DNA from: Paraclostridium ghonii
GTDB lineage: Bacteria; Bacillota; Clostridia; Peptostreptococcales; Peptostreptococcaceae
Assembly: GCF_023653455.1 (NCBI RefSeq)
Contig: NZ_JAKEDR010000200.1
Coordinates: forward strand, 1-5,435
Direction of reading: 5' to 3'
DNA length: 5,435 bases
Below, one piece after another: positions 1 to 5,435 of the stretch (positions within the stretch are counted from its first letter, which is position 1; each line of letters begins with the position of its first letter). The position numbers were made by a program, and so were the translations under genes. Below the pieces are notes generated by a model. It was not told the origin of the DNA, ran no database searches, and saw only the letters and a program-made list of their open reading frames with translations.

Positions 1-295
1 CTATAGAATTATAGATATTATAAATCATCTTTTTATTTTCAGATAAATAATTTAAAATTTTTAAAAAACTTTGTTGCCATGTCTCAAATGTAATATTTTC
101 TTTTATTCTTTCATTTATTTCATTTTTTAAAATCCATTCTACAAGATCATATATATCCTTAAAATGATAGTAAAATGTGCGACGATTTACACCACACTCT
201 TGTACAATATCATTAATTGTGATTTTACTTAATGATCTAGTATTCATCAACTTCTTTAATGATGAAGCCAAAGCTTTTTTTGTTATTTGTGACAT
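1..295 (-). CDS. TetR/AcrR-family transcriptional regulator, N-terminal part (cut by window edge)
   Basis: The minus strand reads open from an ATG at 295-293 to base 1 without a stop, giving 98 complete codons; the C-terminus lies outside the window. Residues about 25-45 form the TetR helix-turn-helix (ITINDIVQECGVNRRTFYYH), followed by FKDIYDLVEWI. The sequence GVNRRTFYYHFKDIYDL strongly resembles the TetR subgroup with a DhaS-like C-terminal domain (regulators first named for dihydroxyacetone kinase control); assignment to that subgroup is from memory of the motif. Such proteins bind operator DNA as dimers and release it on ligand binding; the ligand and targets here are unknown. An AAAGGA ribosome binding site lies 10 bases before the ATG, and a good promoter lies at 328-356. 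It is divergent from typA, which is unlikely to be its dedicated target because typA is a housekeeping gene. Family call is firm; function is not. Confidence 0.85.
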   Translation of the reverse strand, partial: MSQITKKALASSLKKLMNTRSLSKITINDIVQECGVNRRTFYYHFKDIYDLVEWILKNEINERIKENITFETWQQSFLKILNYLSENKKMIYNIYNSI

Positions 296-315
296 AAACC
301 AAATTTCCTTTCATT

Positions 316-336
316 AAATATAAATATATTATATTT
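316..336. repeat. Inverted repeat over the tetR -10 region, candidate autoregulatory operator
   Basis: Two 8-base arms, AAATATAA (316-323) and TTATATTT (329-336), are perfect inverted copies separated by 5 bases. The element covers the -10 box and predicted start point of the tetR promoter, where a TetR repressor would typically act on its own gene. The arms contain only A and T in a very AT-rich region, so chance is a serious alternative. Confidence 0.3.
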
Positions 337-356
337 TACCTAAAATGCATAGTCAA
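328..356 (-). promoter_or_regulatory. Sigma-A type promoter for the TetR-family gene
   Basis: On the minus strand, TTGACT (356-351) is followed by a 17-base spacer and a consensus TATAAT (333-328). The start point would fall near 321, leaving a leader of about 26 bases that contains the AAAGGA ribosome binding site. Five of six bases match the -35 consensus and six of six the -10, so this is a strong vegetative promoter by sequence. Confidence 0.75.
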
Positions 357-464
357 CGATTACCAAATCCTAAAATTAGACAAATCAATCCATATTTTTA
401 TAATCCCAATTTTTCGAAATTAAATATATAGTTATATTTTTTTGCACTTTAGGATAACCTTATC

Positions 465-495
465 ATTGTAAATACTCCTTTTTTAGTTTTACAAT
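465..495. repeat. Interrupted inverted repeat at the typA promoter
   Basis: ATTGTAAA (465-472) and TTTACAAT (488-495) are perfect 8-base inverted copies with a 15-base gap, so equivalent bases lie 23 bases apart, about two helical turns. The right arm contains the typA -35 box TTTACA. The geometry fits a protein bound to two half-sites on one DNA face, but no regulator is identified and the role is inferred. Confidence 0.35.
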
Positions 496-516
496 TTCTT
501 TTGTATATGGTATACT
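488..516 (+). promoter_or_regulatory. Extended -10 sigma-A type promoter for typA
   Basis: TTTACA (488-493), a 17-base spacer and TATACT (511-516), with TGG immediately before the -10 giving an extended -10 element. Each hexamer differs from consensus at one position. Transcription would begin near 523, leaving a leader of about 32 bases. This argues against translation starting at the in-frame TTG at 501, which lies inside the promoter. Confidence 0.75.
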
Positions 517-537
517 TAATCAGTTATTTAATATCGG

Positions 538-543
538 AAGGAG
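538..543 (+). promoter_or_regulatory. Ribosome binding site for typA
   Basis: AAGGAG lies 11 bases before the ATG at 555 and 5 bases before an in-frame TTG at 549. The distance to ATG is slightly long and that to TTG slightly short, so TTG 549 (two extra residues) cannot be excluded. ATG is preferred because the TypA family normally begins just before the NIAVIAHVD segment. Confidence 0.7.
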
Positions 544-554
544 AGTTTTTGACA

Positions 555-2381
555 ATGACAAACAAAAACAAAATAATAAACATCGCAGTTATCGCCCATG
601 TCGATGCTGGTAAGTCAACACTAGTTGATGCCTTCTTATCTCAATCAGGAGTTTTTAGAGATAACGAGGTTGTAAAAGATTGTGTAATGGATAGTAATGA
701 CCTAGAGAAAGAAAGAGGTATAACTATATACTCTAAAAACTGTGCTATAAACTATAAGGACTATAAAATAAATATAGTAGATACACCGGGACATAGTGAT
801 TTCTCTTCTGAGGTTGAACGTGTTATAAAAACTGTTGATACAGTTATATTATTAGTAGATGCTAGTGAAGGGCCTATGCCTCAAACTAGATTCGTTTTAC
901 AAAAATCTTTAGAAGCTGGTCTTAGACCAATACTATTTATAAATAAAATAGATAAACAAGATCAAAGAGCTGAAGAAGTTGTTGATGAAGTATTTGATTT
1001 ATTTGTTGACTTAAATGCAACTGATGAACAATGTGAATTCCCAATAATATACGGTGTAGCTAAACAAGGTGTTGCAAAATTAGAAATGGATGATGATAGT
1101 AACGATTTATCTCCTCTATTTGAAACTATTGTAAACCATGTTGAAGCTTATCCTGACTATGCATCTGAACCTTTACAACTTCAAGTATCTGCACTTGCAT
1201 ATGACGATTATGTAGGTAGACTTGGAATAGGTAGAGTTTATAAAGGAACAGTAAAAAACGGATCTCAAGTATCTGTTTGTAAAGCTGATGGAAGTGTAGC
1301 TAGGGGAAAAATATCAAAACTTACAGCTTACGAAGGACTTCGTCAAATTGAAAAAGATGAAGCATATGCTGGAGATATAGTAGTTGTCGCTGGTATGCCA
1401 GATATATCTATAGGAGAAACTATATGTGATTCGGATAATCCATTGCCAATGGAACTTATTCATATAGAAGAACCTACTCTATCAATGAATTTCTTAGTTA
1501 ATGACTCTCCATTCTGCGGTAAGAGTGGTAAATTCGTTACTACTAGACATATAAAAGATAGATTAGAAAAAGAATTAGAAGTTAATGTTGGTTTAAAAGT
1601 TGAGCCAATGGATACTACGGACGGTTTCAAGGTATCTGGACGTGGAGAGCTTCATTTATCAATATTACTTGAAAACATGAGACGTGAAGGATATGAAATC
1701 GGAGTTTCTAAGCCAGAAGTTTTATTTATAAAGCAAGATGGTAAATTAATGGAGCCAATGGAAAGAGTTATAGTTAACTGCCCTGAAACTTATTCAGGAA
1801 CTGTTATCAATAAATTAAACTTAAGAAAAGCTATGATGGAAGCTATGGAAATAGAAGGAGATTATGTTAAAATAACATTTATAGCTCCTACTAGAGGATT
1901 ATTAGGATACAGAAGTGAATTTATAAATGATACTCGTGGAGAAGGTTCTTTAGTTAGATCATTTGAAAGATACGAAGATCATAAAGGCGAAATACCTTCA
2001 AGAACAAACGGAGTTTTAGTAGCTCAAGGACCTGGTTCTACAATGGCTTATGCTCTTAGTGCATTAAGTGAAAGAGCTCAAATGTTCGTTGATCCTGGTG
2101 TTGAAGTTTACGAAGGTATGGTAATCGGTATGAACTCAAGAAAAGATGATATGGTAGTTAATCCTTGTAAAAACAAGAAATTAACTAACGTTCGTGCTTC
2201 TGGTACTGATGATGCTGTAAAATTACAAGCAGCTAGAACATTTACTTTAGAAGAAGCTTTAGAATTTATAGATGATGATGAGTTAGTTGAAATAACTCCA
2301 GATTCTATAAGACTTAGAAAAAAATTCTTAAATGAAAATGAAAGATTAAGATATAATAAATCTAGACAAGCTAATAAATAG
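555..2381 (+). CDS. typA: Translational GTPase TypA/BipA
   Basis: A 608-residue ribosome-associated GTPase of the EF-G/LepA superfamily, which binds the 70S ribosome and supports ribosome assembly and stress or cold adaptation. Length fits the family (about 607-615). Counting from ATG 555, the GTPase domain shows G1 AHVDAGKST (14-22), switch I RGITI (54-58), G3 DTPGH with catalytic His80, and G4 NKID (130-133). A beta-barrel domain follows (about 205-295), then an EF-G domain III-like fold with [20 protein letters not shown] (361-380), a domain V-like fold (about 400-480), and the TypA-specific C-terminal domain with [12 protein letters not shown] and [16 protein letters not shown]. Oddities: most TypA proteins have DHGKT in G1 where this has DAGKS, and the usual SA of G5 is replaced by IYGVAK. 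The C-terminal domain separates it from EF-G, LepA and tetracycline-protection proteins. It has its own promoter and terminator, so is probably monocistronic. Confidence 0.95.
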   Translation: MTNKNKIINIAVIAHVDAGKSTLVDAFLSQSGVFRDNEVVKDCVMDSNDLEKERGITIYSKNCAINYKDYKINIVDTPGHSDFSSEVERVIKTVDTVILLVDASEGPMPQTRFVLQKSLEAGLRPILFINKIDKQDQRAEEVVDEVFDLFVDLNATDEQCEFPIIYGVAKQGVAKLEMDDDSNDLSPLFETIVNHVEAYPDYASEPLQLQVSALAYDDYVGRLGIGRVYKGTVKNGSQVSVCKADGSVARGKISKLTAYEGLRQIEKDEAYAGDIVVVAGMPDISIGETICDSDNPLPMELIHIEEPTLSMNFLVNDSPFCGKSGKFVTTRHIKDRLEKELEVNVGLKVEPMDTTDGFKVSGRGELHLSILLENMRREGYEIGVSKPEVLFIKQDGKLMEPMERVIVNCPETYSGTVINKLNLRKAMMEAMEIEGDYVKITFIAPTRGLLGYRSEFINDTRGEGSLVRSFERYEDHKGEIPSRTNGVLVAQGPGSTMAYALSALSERAQMFVDPGVEVYEGMVIGMNSRKDDMVVNPCKNKKLTNVRASGTDDAVKLQAARTFTLEEALEFIDDDELVEITPDSIRLRKKFLNENERLRYNKSRQANK

Positions 2382-2385
2382 TTTT

Positions 2386-2418
2386 AAAAAAGGAGTTGTT
2401 AATTAACAACTCCTTTTT
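2386..2418. terminator. Bidirectional intrinsic terminator between typA and rnj
   Basis: A perfect 32-base palindrome (2387-2418) with arms AAAAAGGAGTTGTTAA and its complement. As RNA it folds into a GGAGTTGTT/AACAACTCC stem with an AATT loop; the flanking A and T runs give a U-tract on whichever strand is transcribed. It starts 5 bases after the typA stop codon. On the other strand it begins inside the ribonuclease J stop codon (TAA, 2419-2417). One hairpin therefore serves both convergent genes. Confidence 0.9.
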
Positions 2419-4096
2419 ATACTTCTACAATTATTGGGAATATACTAGTTCCTCTTTTTAATTTTTCATATAAATATCTATCAACAGATTTTTTAACTCT
2501 AGATTTCATTACACTCCACTCTAATACATCATTTTCTAAACACTTTTCAACTTCGTTCACAACTATGGATTTTACATCATCTATTAAGTCTGTAGCTTCT
2601 CTTGCATATATAAATCCTCTTGTTATTATATCTGGACCAGCAACAATCATTTTACTTACTTTATCTATCCCTACAACTATAGTCATCATACCATTTTCTG
2701 CTAAATATTTTCTGTCTCTTAAAACTATATTTCCTACATCTCCAACACCTATACCATCAACATATACAGTTCCTACTCTTACCTTACCGTTTTTTCTTGC
2801 AGTTTTCTTAGATAATTCAAGTACTTCTCCACTATCTAAAATAAATACATTTTCTTTTCTCATGCCTAATTTAATTGCAAGGTTTTTATGGTGTACTAAG
2901 TGTCTATATTCCCCATGTACAGGCATAAAGAACTTAGGATGTACTAATGTGTGTATAAGCTTTAATTCTTCTTGGTATGCATGTCCAGAAACATGTACCG
3001 CCTCTAAGTCTTTATATATTACTTCTGCACCTTTTCTATATAATTGATTTATAACCCTAGATATAAGTTTGTCATTACCTGGTATAGGAGATGCTGATAT
3101 TATAAATAAGTCATTATTTTTTATCTTTATTTTTTTATGATTATCAAAAGCTATTCTAGCAAGCCCTGCCATGGCTTCTCCTTGACTTCCTGTAGTTATT
3201 ATAGTTATTTCATCATTATTATAATTTTCCATTTCATCAATATTTATTTTATATCCATCAGGTATTTCTAAATACCCAAGTTCTATAGCAACATCTGATA
3301 CATTCTCCATGCTACGTCCACTAAATACAACCTTCCTATTATTAGCTACTGAAGCATTAACAATTTGTTGCATTCTATGTATATTAGAAGCAAAAGTAGC
3401 TACTATTATCCTACCTTTCTTATCATTAAAAATTCTATCTAGAGTTTCTCCTATTGTCTTTTCAGATAATGAATGACCTTTTCTTTCAACATTTGTGCTA
3501 TCTGCTAATAAAAGTAGCACACCTTTTTTCCCTATTTTAGATATACTTTCTAAATCCATCCTTCTTCCATCTATAGGAGTGTAATCTACTTTAAAATCTC
3601 CAGTATGAATTATTATACCCACTGGCGAGTATATACAAATAGCACAAGCGTCAGCAATACTGTGAGTCACGCTTATAAATTCAACTTTTAAATTCTCCAA
3701 TTGAACTACTTGTTTATCCTCTACTGACTTTAACGTGCATATGTCTAGTATATTATGTTCTCTTAGTTTATTTTCAATAAGCCCTATAGTTAACTTTGTT
3801 CCATATACAGGCATATTTAATTGTTTTAATATATATGGAATTGCTCCAATATGATCTTCATGACCATGAGTTACAAACATCCCCTTAACTTTATCTTTAT
3901 TTTCTATCAAATAAGATATATCAGGAATCAATAAGTCTACTCCATACATATCTTCATCTGGAAATGATAATCCACCATCAATAACAATTATTTCATCTTT
4001 ATACTCTATTGCAGTTATATTTTTTCCTATTTCTCCCAGTCCACCTAATGGAATGACTTTTAGTTTATCTATATTTGATTTTATCGAGCTATCCAT
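2417..4096 (-). CDS. rnj: Ribonuclease J (metallo-beta-lactamase/beta-CASP RNase)
   Basis: A 559-residue RNase J, a cytoplasmic two-metal nuclease with 5'-3' exonuclease and endonuclease activity, central to mRNA decay and rRNA maturation in Firmicutes. The lactamase fold carries the zinc motif HGHEDH (77-82), His145 in VTHS, and Asp167 in HTGDF. LLADSTN (196-202) ends the first part. The beta-CASP insert spans about 210-375, with FASNIHR (235-241), SGRSM (259-263) and VHVSGHA (367-373). MPVHGEYRHL (391-400) supplies the later histidine, and a C-terminal RNase J domain occupies about 455-559. All expected metal ligands are present, so it should be active, unlike degenerate J2-type paralogues. 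Whether it equals Bacillus J1 or is the only J enzyme cannot be told here. AAGGAAG lies 7 bases before the ATG at 4096-4094. I could not find a convincing promoter in the AT-rich 4097-4220 segment. It is convergent with typA and divergent from rbr. Confidence 0.95.
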   Translation of the reverse strand: MDSSIKSNIDKLKVIPLGGLGEIGKNITAIEYKDEIIVIDGGLSFPDEDMYGVDLLIPDISYLIENKDKVKGMFVTHGHEDHIGAIPYILKQLNMPVYGTKLTIGLIENKLREHNILDICTLKSVEDKQVVQLENLKVEFISVTHSIADACAICIYSPVGIIIHTGDFKVDYTPIDGRRMDLESISKIGKKGVLLLLADSTNVERKGHSLSEKTIGETLDRIFNDKKGRIIVATFASNIHRMQQIVNASVANNRKVVFSGRSMENVSDVAIELGYLEIPDGYKINIDEMENYNNDEITIITTGSQGEAMAGLARIAFDNHKKIKIKNNDLFIISASPIPGNDKLISRVINQLYRKGAEVIYKDLEAVHVSGHAYQEELKLIHTLVHPKFFMPVHGEYRHLVHHKNLAIKLGMRKENVFILDSGEVLELSKKTARKNGKVRVGTVYVDGIGVGDVGNIVLRDRKYLAENGMMTIVVGIDKVSKMIVAGPDIITRGFIYAREATDLIDDVKSIVVNEVEKCLENDVLEWSVMKSRVKKSVDRYLYEKLKRGTSIFPIIVEV

Positions 4097-4220
4097 TTAA
4101 TAACTTCCTTTCTAAATTTATTCTTCCCTTTATACTTATTATGTATATTTTTAACTTCTATTAATCTATAGTTTTATAAATATTGCTAAAAGTCTTTTTA
4201 ATTTATTTAATCTAAAAGTG

Positions 4221-4249
4221 TTGACATAGTTATAACTTTATTGTATCAT
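4221..4249 (+). promoter_or_regulatory. Sigma-A type promoter for rubrerythrin
   Basis: A consensus TTGACA (4221-4226), exactly 17 bases, then TATCAT (4244-4249). Transcription should begin near 4256, giving a leader of about 53 bases that contains the PerR-box-like palindrome and the ribosome binding site. It is a strong promoter by sequence, as expected for an abundant oxidative-stress protein whose level is set by derepression. Confidence 0.8.
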
Positions 4250-4261
4250 TAATTTTGTAAT

Positions 4262-4282
4262 TAATAATAGTAATTATTACTA
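4262..4282. promoter_or_regulatory. PerR-box-like palindrome (candidate PerR operator) in the rbr leader
   Basis: TAGTAAT-T-ATTACTA (4268-4282) is a perfect 7-1-7 inverted repeat, the exact architecture of the Bacillus PerR box (TTATAAT-N-ATTATAA), and matches that consensus at 10 of 14 positions. A second dyad, TAATAAT (4262-4268) and ATTATTA (4273-4279) with a 4-base gap, overlaps it. The 15-base element lies about 12-26 bases after the predicted start point, where a bound repressor would block transcription. The perR gene lies just downstream. Binding is inferred, not shown. Confidence 0.6.
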
Positions 4283-4292
4283 CTTTTATTTT

Positions 4293-4300
4293 AAAGGAGG
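4293..4300 (+). promoter_or_regulatory. Strong ribosome binding site for rubrerythrin
   Basis: AAAGGAGG is a full Shine-Dalgarno match 8 bases before the ATG at 4309. It fixes the start codon and suggests high translation, in line with the abundance of rubrerythrins in anaerobes. Confidence 0.9.
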
Positions 4301-4308
4301 AATATAAA

Positions 4309-4854
4309 ATGAAAAAGTTTGTTTGTACAGTATGTGGATATATACATGAAGGTGAAACTGCTCCAGAGATCTGTCCAGTTTGCAAGGTTGGAGCTGATAA
4401 ATTTAATGAAATGTCAGGTGAAATGGTTTGGGCTGACGAACATAGGATAGGTGTTGCTCAAGGTATAGATGCTGAAATACTTGAAGGCTTAAGAGCTAAC
4501 TTTGTTGGAGAATGTACAGAGGTTGGTATGTATTTAGCTATGAGTCGTCAAGCTGATAGAGAAGGTTTCCCAGAAGTAGCTGAAGCTTATAAAAGAATAG
4601 CTTTCGAAGAAGCTGAGCATGCAGCAAAATTTGCTGAGTTATTAGGTGAAGTTGTTGTTGCTGATACTCAAGCTAACTTAAAAGCTAGAGTTGAAGCTGA
4701 ATATGGTGCAACTGAAGGAAAATTAAAAATAGCGAAAAGAGCTAAAGAGTTAGGACTTGATGCTATACATGATACAGTTCACGAAATGTGTAAAGATGAA
4801 GCTAGACATGGTAAAGCATTCTTAGGCTTATTAGAAAGACACTTTACGAAGTAA
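4309..4854 (+). CDS. rbr: Reverse rubrerythrin (rubredoxin domain first, then diiron ferritin-like domain)
   Basis: A 181-residue cytoplasmic non-heme iron protein that reduces hydrogen peroxide, and in clostridial reverse rubrerythrins also oxygen, with electrons passed from NAD(P)H through a reductase to its rubredoxin centre. Residues 1-37 form the rubredoxin domain, with iron-binding cysteines at 6, 9, 22 and 25 (CTVC and CPVC). Residues about 45-178 form the four-helix diiron domain, with GECTEVGMY (Glu68, Glu71), EEAEH (Glu101, His104), a third-helix segment [10 protein letters not shown], and DEARH (Glu164, His167). The domain order is the reverse of classical rubrerythrin, hence 'reverse'. 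It has its own strong promoter, a PerR-box-like operator and a perfect ribosome binding site upstream, and a terminator 33 bases downstream. Known family behaviour is PerR-repressed expression in clostridia, and perR is the next gene. No defects are seen. Confidence 0.95.
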   Translation: MKKFVCTVCGYIHEGETAPEICPVCKVGADKFNEMSGEMVWADEHRIGVAQGIDAEILEGLRANFVGECTEVGMYLAMSRQADREGFPEVAEAYKRIAFEEAEHAAKFAELLGEVVVADTQANLKARVEAEYGATEGKLKIAKRAKELGLDAIHDTVHEMCKDEARHGKAFLGLLERHFTK

Positions 4855-4887
4855 TACTTTATAGCCATTTCTCAATTCACATAATCC

Positions 4888-4925
4888 TAGAGTAGCTTAA
4901 CTATTAAGCTACTCTATTTTATTAT
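4888..4925 (+). terminator. Intrinsic terminator after rubrerythrin
   Basis: TAGAGTAGCTTAA (4888-4900) and its exact complement (4904-4916) form a 13-base-pair stem with a 3-base loop, followed by TTTTATTATT. It should end most rbr transcripts before perR, so perR needs either its own promoter or read-through. Confidence 0.9.
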
Positions 4926-4944
4926 TTATAATTTTATTATATAA

Positions 4945-4981
4945 TATAATTTGATTATAAATTTACTTTTCAGGGTATATT
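4945..4981 (+). promoter_or_regulatory. Candidate perR promoter with PerR half-site
   Basis: TTGATT (4951-4956) and TATATT (4976-4981) could be a -35/-10 pair, but the 19-base spacer is long. Across the -35 lies TATAAT-TTG-ATTATA (4945-4959), a 6-3-6 inverted repeat, and ATTATAA (4954-4960) matches the right half of the Bacillus PerR box at all seven positions. The left half fits poorly with 7-1-7 spacing. Autoregulation is common for PerR, so this is plausible. The region is extremely AT-rich, which weakens both calls. Confidence 0.35.
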
Positions 4982-5013
4982 TATGTTAAAAACAATAATA
5001 AGCAGGTGGTATT

Positions 5014-5385
5014 TTGAAATTTTCAAAACAAAGAGAACTCATACTAAACGCTGTTAAGGACAACACTATTCATCCTACTGCAGATTTTATATACGATTAC
5101 CTAAAAAAAGATAATCCTAACTTAAGTTTAGGTACTGTTTATAGAAACTTATCTCAACTTGTAAATCACGGTTATATTCAAAAAGTTAGCATCCCTGGGT
5201 TTCCAGATAGATTTGATGCTAATGTAGTAGAACACAATCATATAATTTGTGATGTTTGCGGAAACATACAAGATATTCATTCAGATATCTTAAAGAACAT
5301 TCCTGCTACTCTTTCAAATGAACTAAATATAGAAATTACATCTTGTACTGTTATACTTCATGGTATTTGTAAAAATTGTAAATAA
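5014..5385 (+). CDS. perR: Fur-family peroxide-sensing repressor, PerR type
   Basis: A 123-residue dimeric metalloregulator. PerR uses Fe(II) or Mn(II) as co-repressor; peroxide oxidises the iron-binding histidines and releases DNA. The winged helix occupies about residues 1-60, with recognition segment LGTVYRNLSQLVNHG (39-53). By alignment from memory to Bacillus PerR, the regulatory metal ligands are His20 (HPTAD), Asp68 (RFD), His74 and His76 (EHNH) and Asp87. Cys79, Cys82, Cys119 and Cys122 hold structural zinc. All are present, so the protein looks functional. The HPTAD histidine and RFD aspartate favour PerR over Fur or Zur. It is shorter than the 145-residue Bacillus protein because the N-terminus begins at FSKQRELIL, as in many clostridial homologues. 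The start is TTG 5014: an in-frame TAA at 4999-5001 rules out any earlier one, and AGGTGG at 5004-5009 sits just upstream. It lies between two terminators and next to rbr, its likely target. Confidence 0.9.
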   Translation: MKFSKQRELILNAVKDNTIHPTADFIYDYLKKDNPNLSLGTVYRNLSQLVNHGYIQKVSIPGFPDRFDANVVEHNHIICDVCGNIQDIHSDILKNIPATLSNELNIEITSCTVILHGICKNCK

Positions 5386-5389
5386 TATT

Positions 5390-5429
5390 ATATAATAAGA
5401 CACTTCATAATGGTGTCTTATTATATTTT
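5390..5429 (+). terminator. Intrinsic terminator after perR
   Basis: ATATAATAAGACAC (5390-5403) and its exact complement (5413-5426) form a 14-base-pair stem with a 9-base loop and a short T run (5426-5429). It starts 5 bases after the perR stop codon. The AT-rich outer stem with an A run on neither side suggests action mainly in the plus direction. Confidence 0.8.
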
Positions 5430-5435
5430 ACAATC

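Noticed and set aside
453..464. Short inverted repeat GATAA-CC-TTATC upstream of typA.
   Set aside because: Five-base arms in AT-rich DNA are expected by chance, and it is not aligned with a promoter element.
555..2381. Tetracycline ribosomal-protection protein, suggested by the DAGKS P-loop.
   Set aside because: The length of 608 residues and the TypA-specific C-terminal domain ([21 protein letters not shown]) identify TypA/BipA rather than a TetM-like protein.
2565..3047. A 160-codon open frame on the plus strand opposite the ribonuclease J gene.
   Set aside because: It lies wholly antisense to a well-conserved gene, its translation has no recognisable domain and is rich in Ser, Thr, Pro and Ile as expected from reading AT-rich coding DNA backwards, and no ribosome binding site was seen.
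4097..4220. Possible ribonuclease J promoters on the minus strand, such as TATAGA near 4170 or TATAAA near 4134.
   Set aside because: None has an acceptable -35 hexamer at 16-18 bases; in DNA this AT-rich, -10-like words alone carry little weight.
4983..5057. A 24-codon frame starting at ATG 4983 with AGGG upstream, overlapping the start of perR in another frame.
   Set aside because: The candidate perR transcript would begin near 4988, after this ATG; the peptide has no recognisable features; and it ends inside perR coding sequence, so a leader-peptide role is not supported.

Overview
The window is AT-rich chromosomal DNA from a low-GC, anaerobic Firmicute. The strong AAGGAGG-type ribosome binding sites, the codon bias toward A/T third positions, a rubredoxin-first ('reverse') rubrerythrin and a short clostridial PerR next to it all point to the Clostridia. 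The rbr-perR pairing recalls Clostridioides difficile and other Peptostreptococcaceae. That family-level placement is inference from gene content and order; no species is claimed.

Layout. Bases 1-295 hold the N-terminal part of a TetR-family regulator on the minus strand, cut by the window edge. Bases 296-554 are a divergent intergenic region with a good sigma-A type promoter in each direction. Bases 555-2381 encode the translational GTPase TypA/BipA on the plus strand. A 32-base perfect palindrome after it acts as a shared terminator with the convergent ribonuclease J gene (2417-4096, minus). Bases 4097-4308 are a second divergent region; it carries a strong promoter and a 15-base PerR-box-like palindrome ahead of the rubrerythrin gene (4309-4854). 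A clear terminator follows, then perR (5014-5385), then another clear terminator at the window end.

How the genes relate. TypA (ribosome-associated stress GTPase) and RNase J (mRNA decay and rRNA maturation) are housekeeping RNA/translation functions that share only a terminator. Rubrerythrin and PerR form an oxidative-stress module: PerR is a peroxide-sensing repressor, and rubrerythrin, a known PerR target in clostridia, reduces peroxide and oxygen. The operator-like palindrome in the rbr leader and a PerR half-site upstream of perR suggest repression and autoregulation, although the terminator between them suggests two transcription units rather than one simple operon.

I found no mobile element, CRISPR array, tRNA, rRNA or convincing new system. 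The points most worth a second look are the rbr operator with its two overlapping dyads, the unusual P-loop of TypA, the bidirectional terminator that overlaps the RNase J stop codon, and an interrupted inverted repeat over the typA -35 box.
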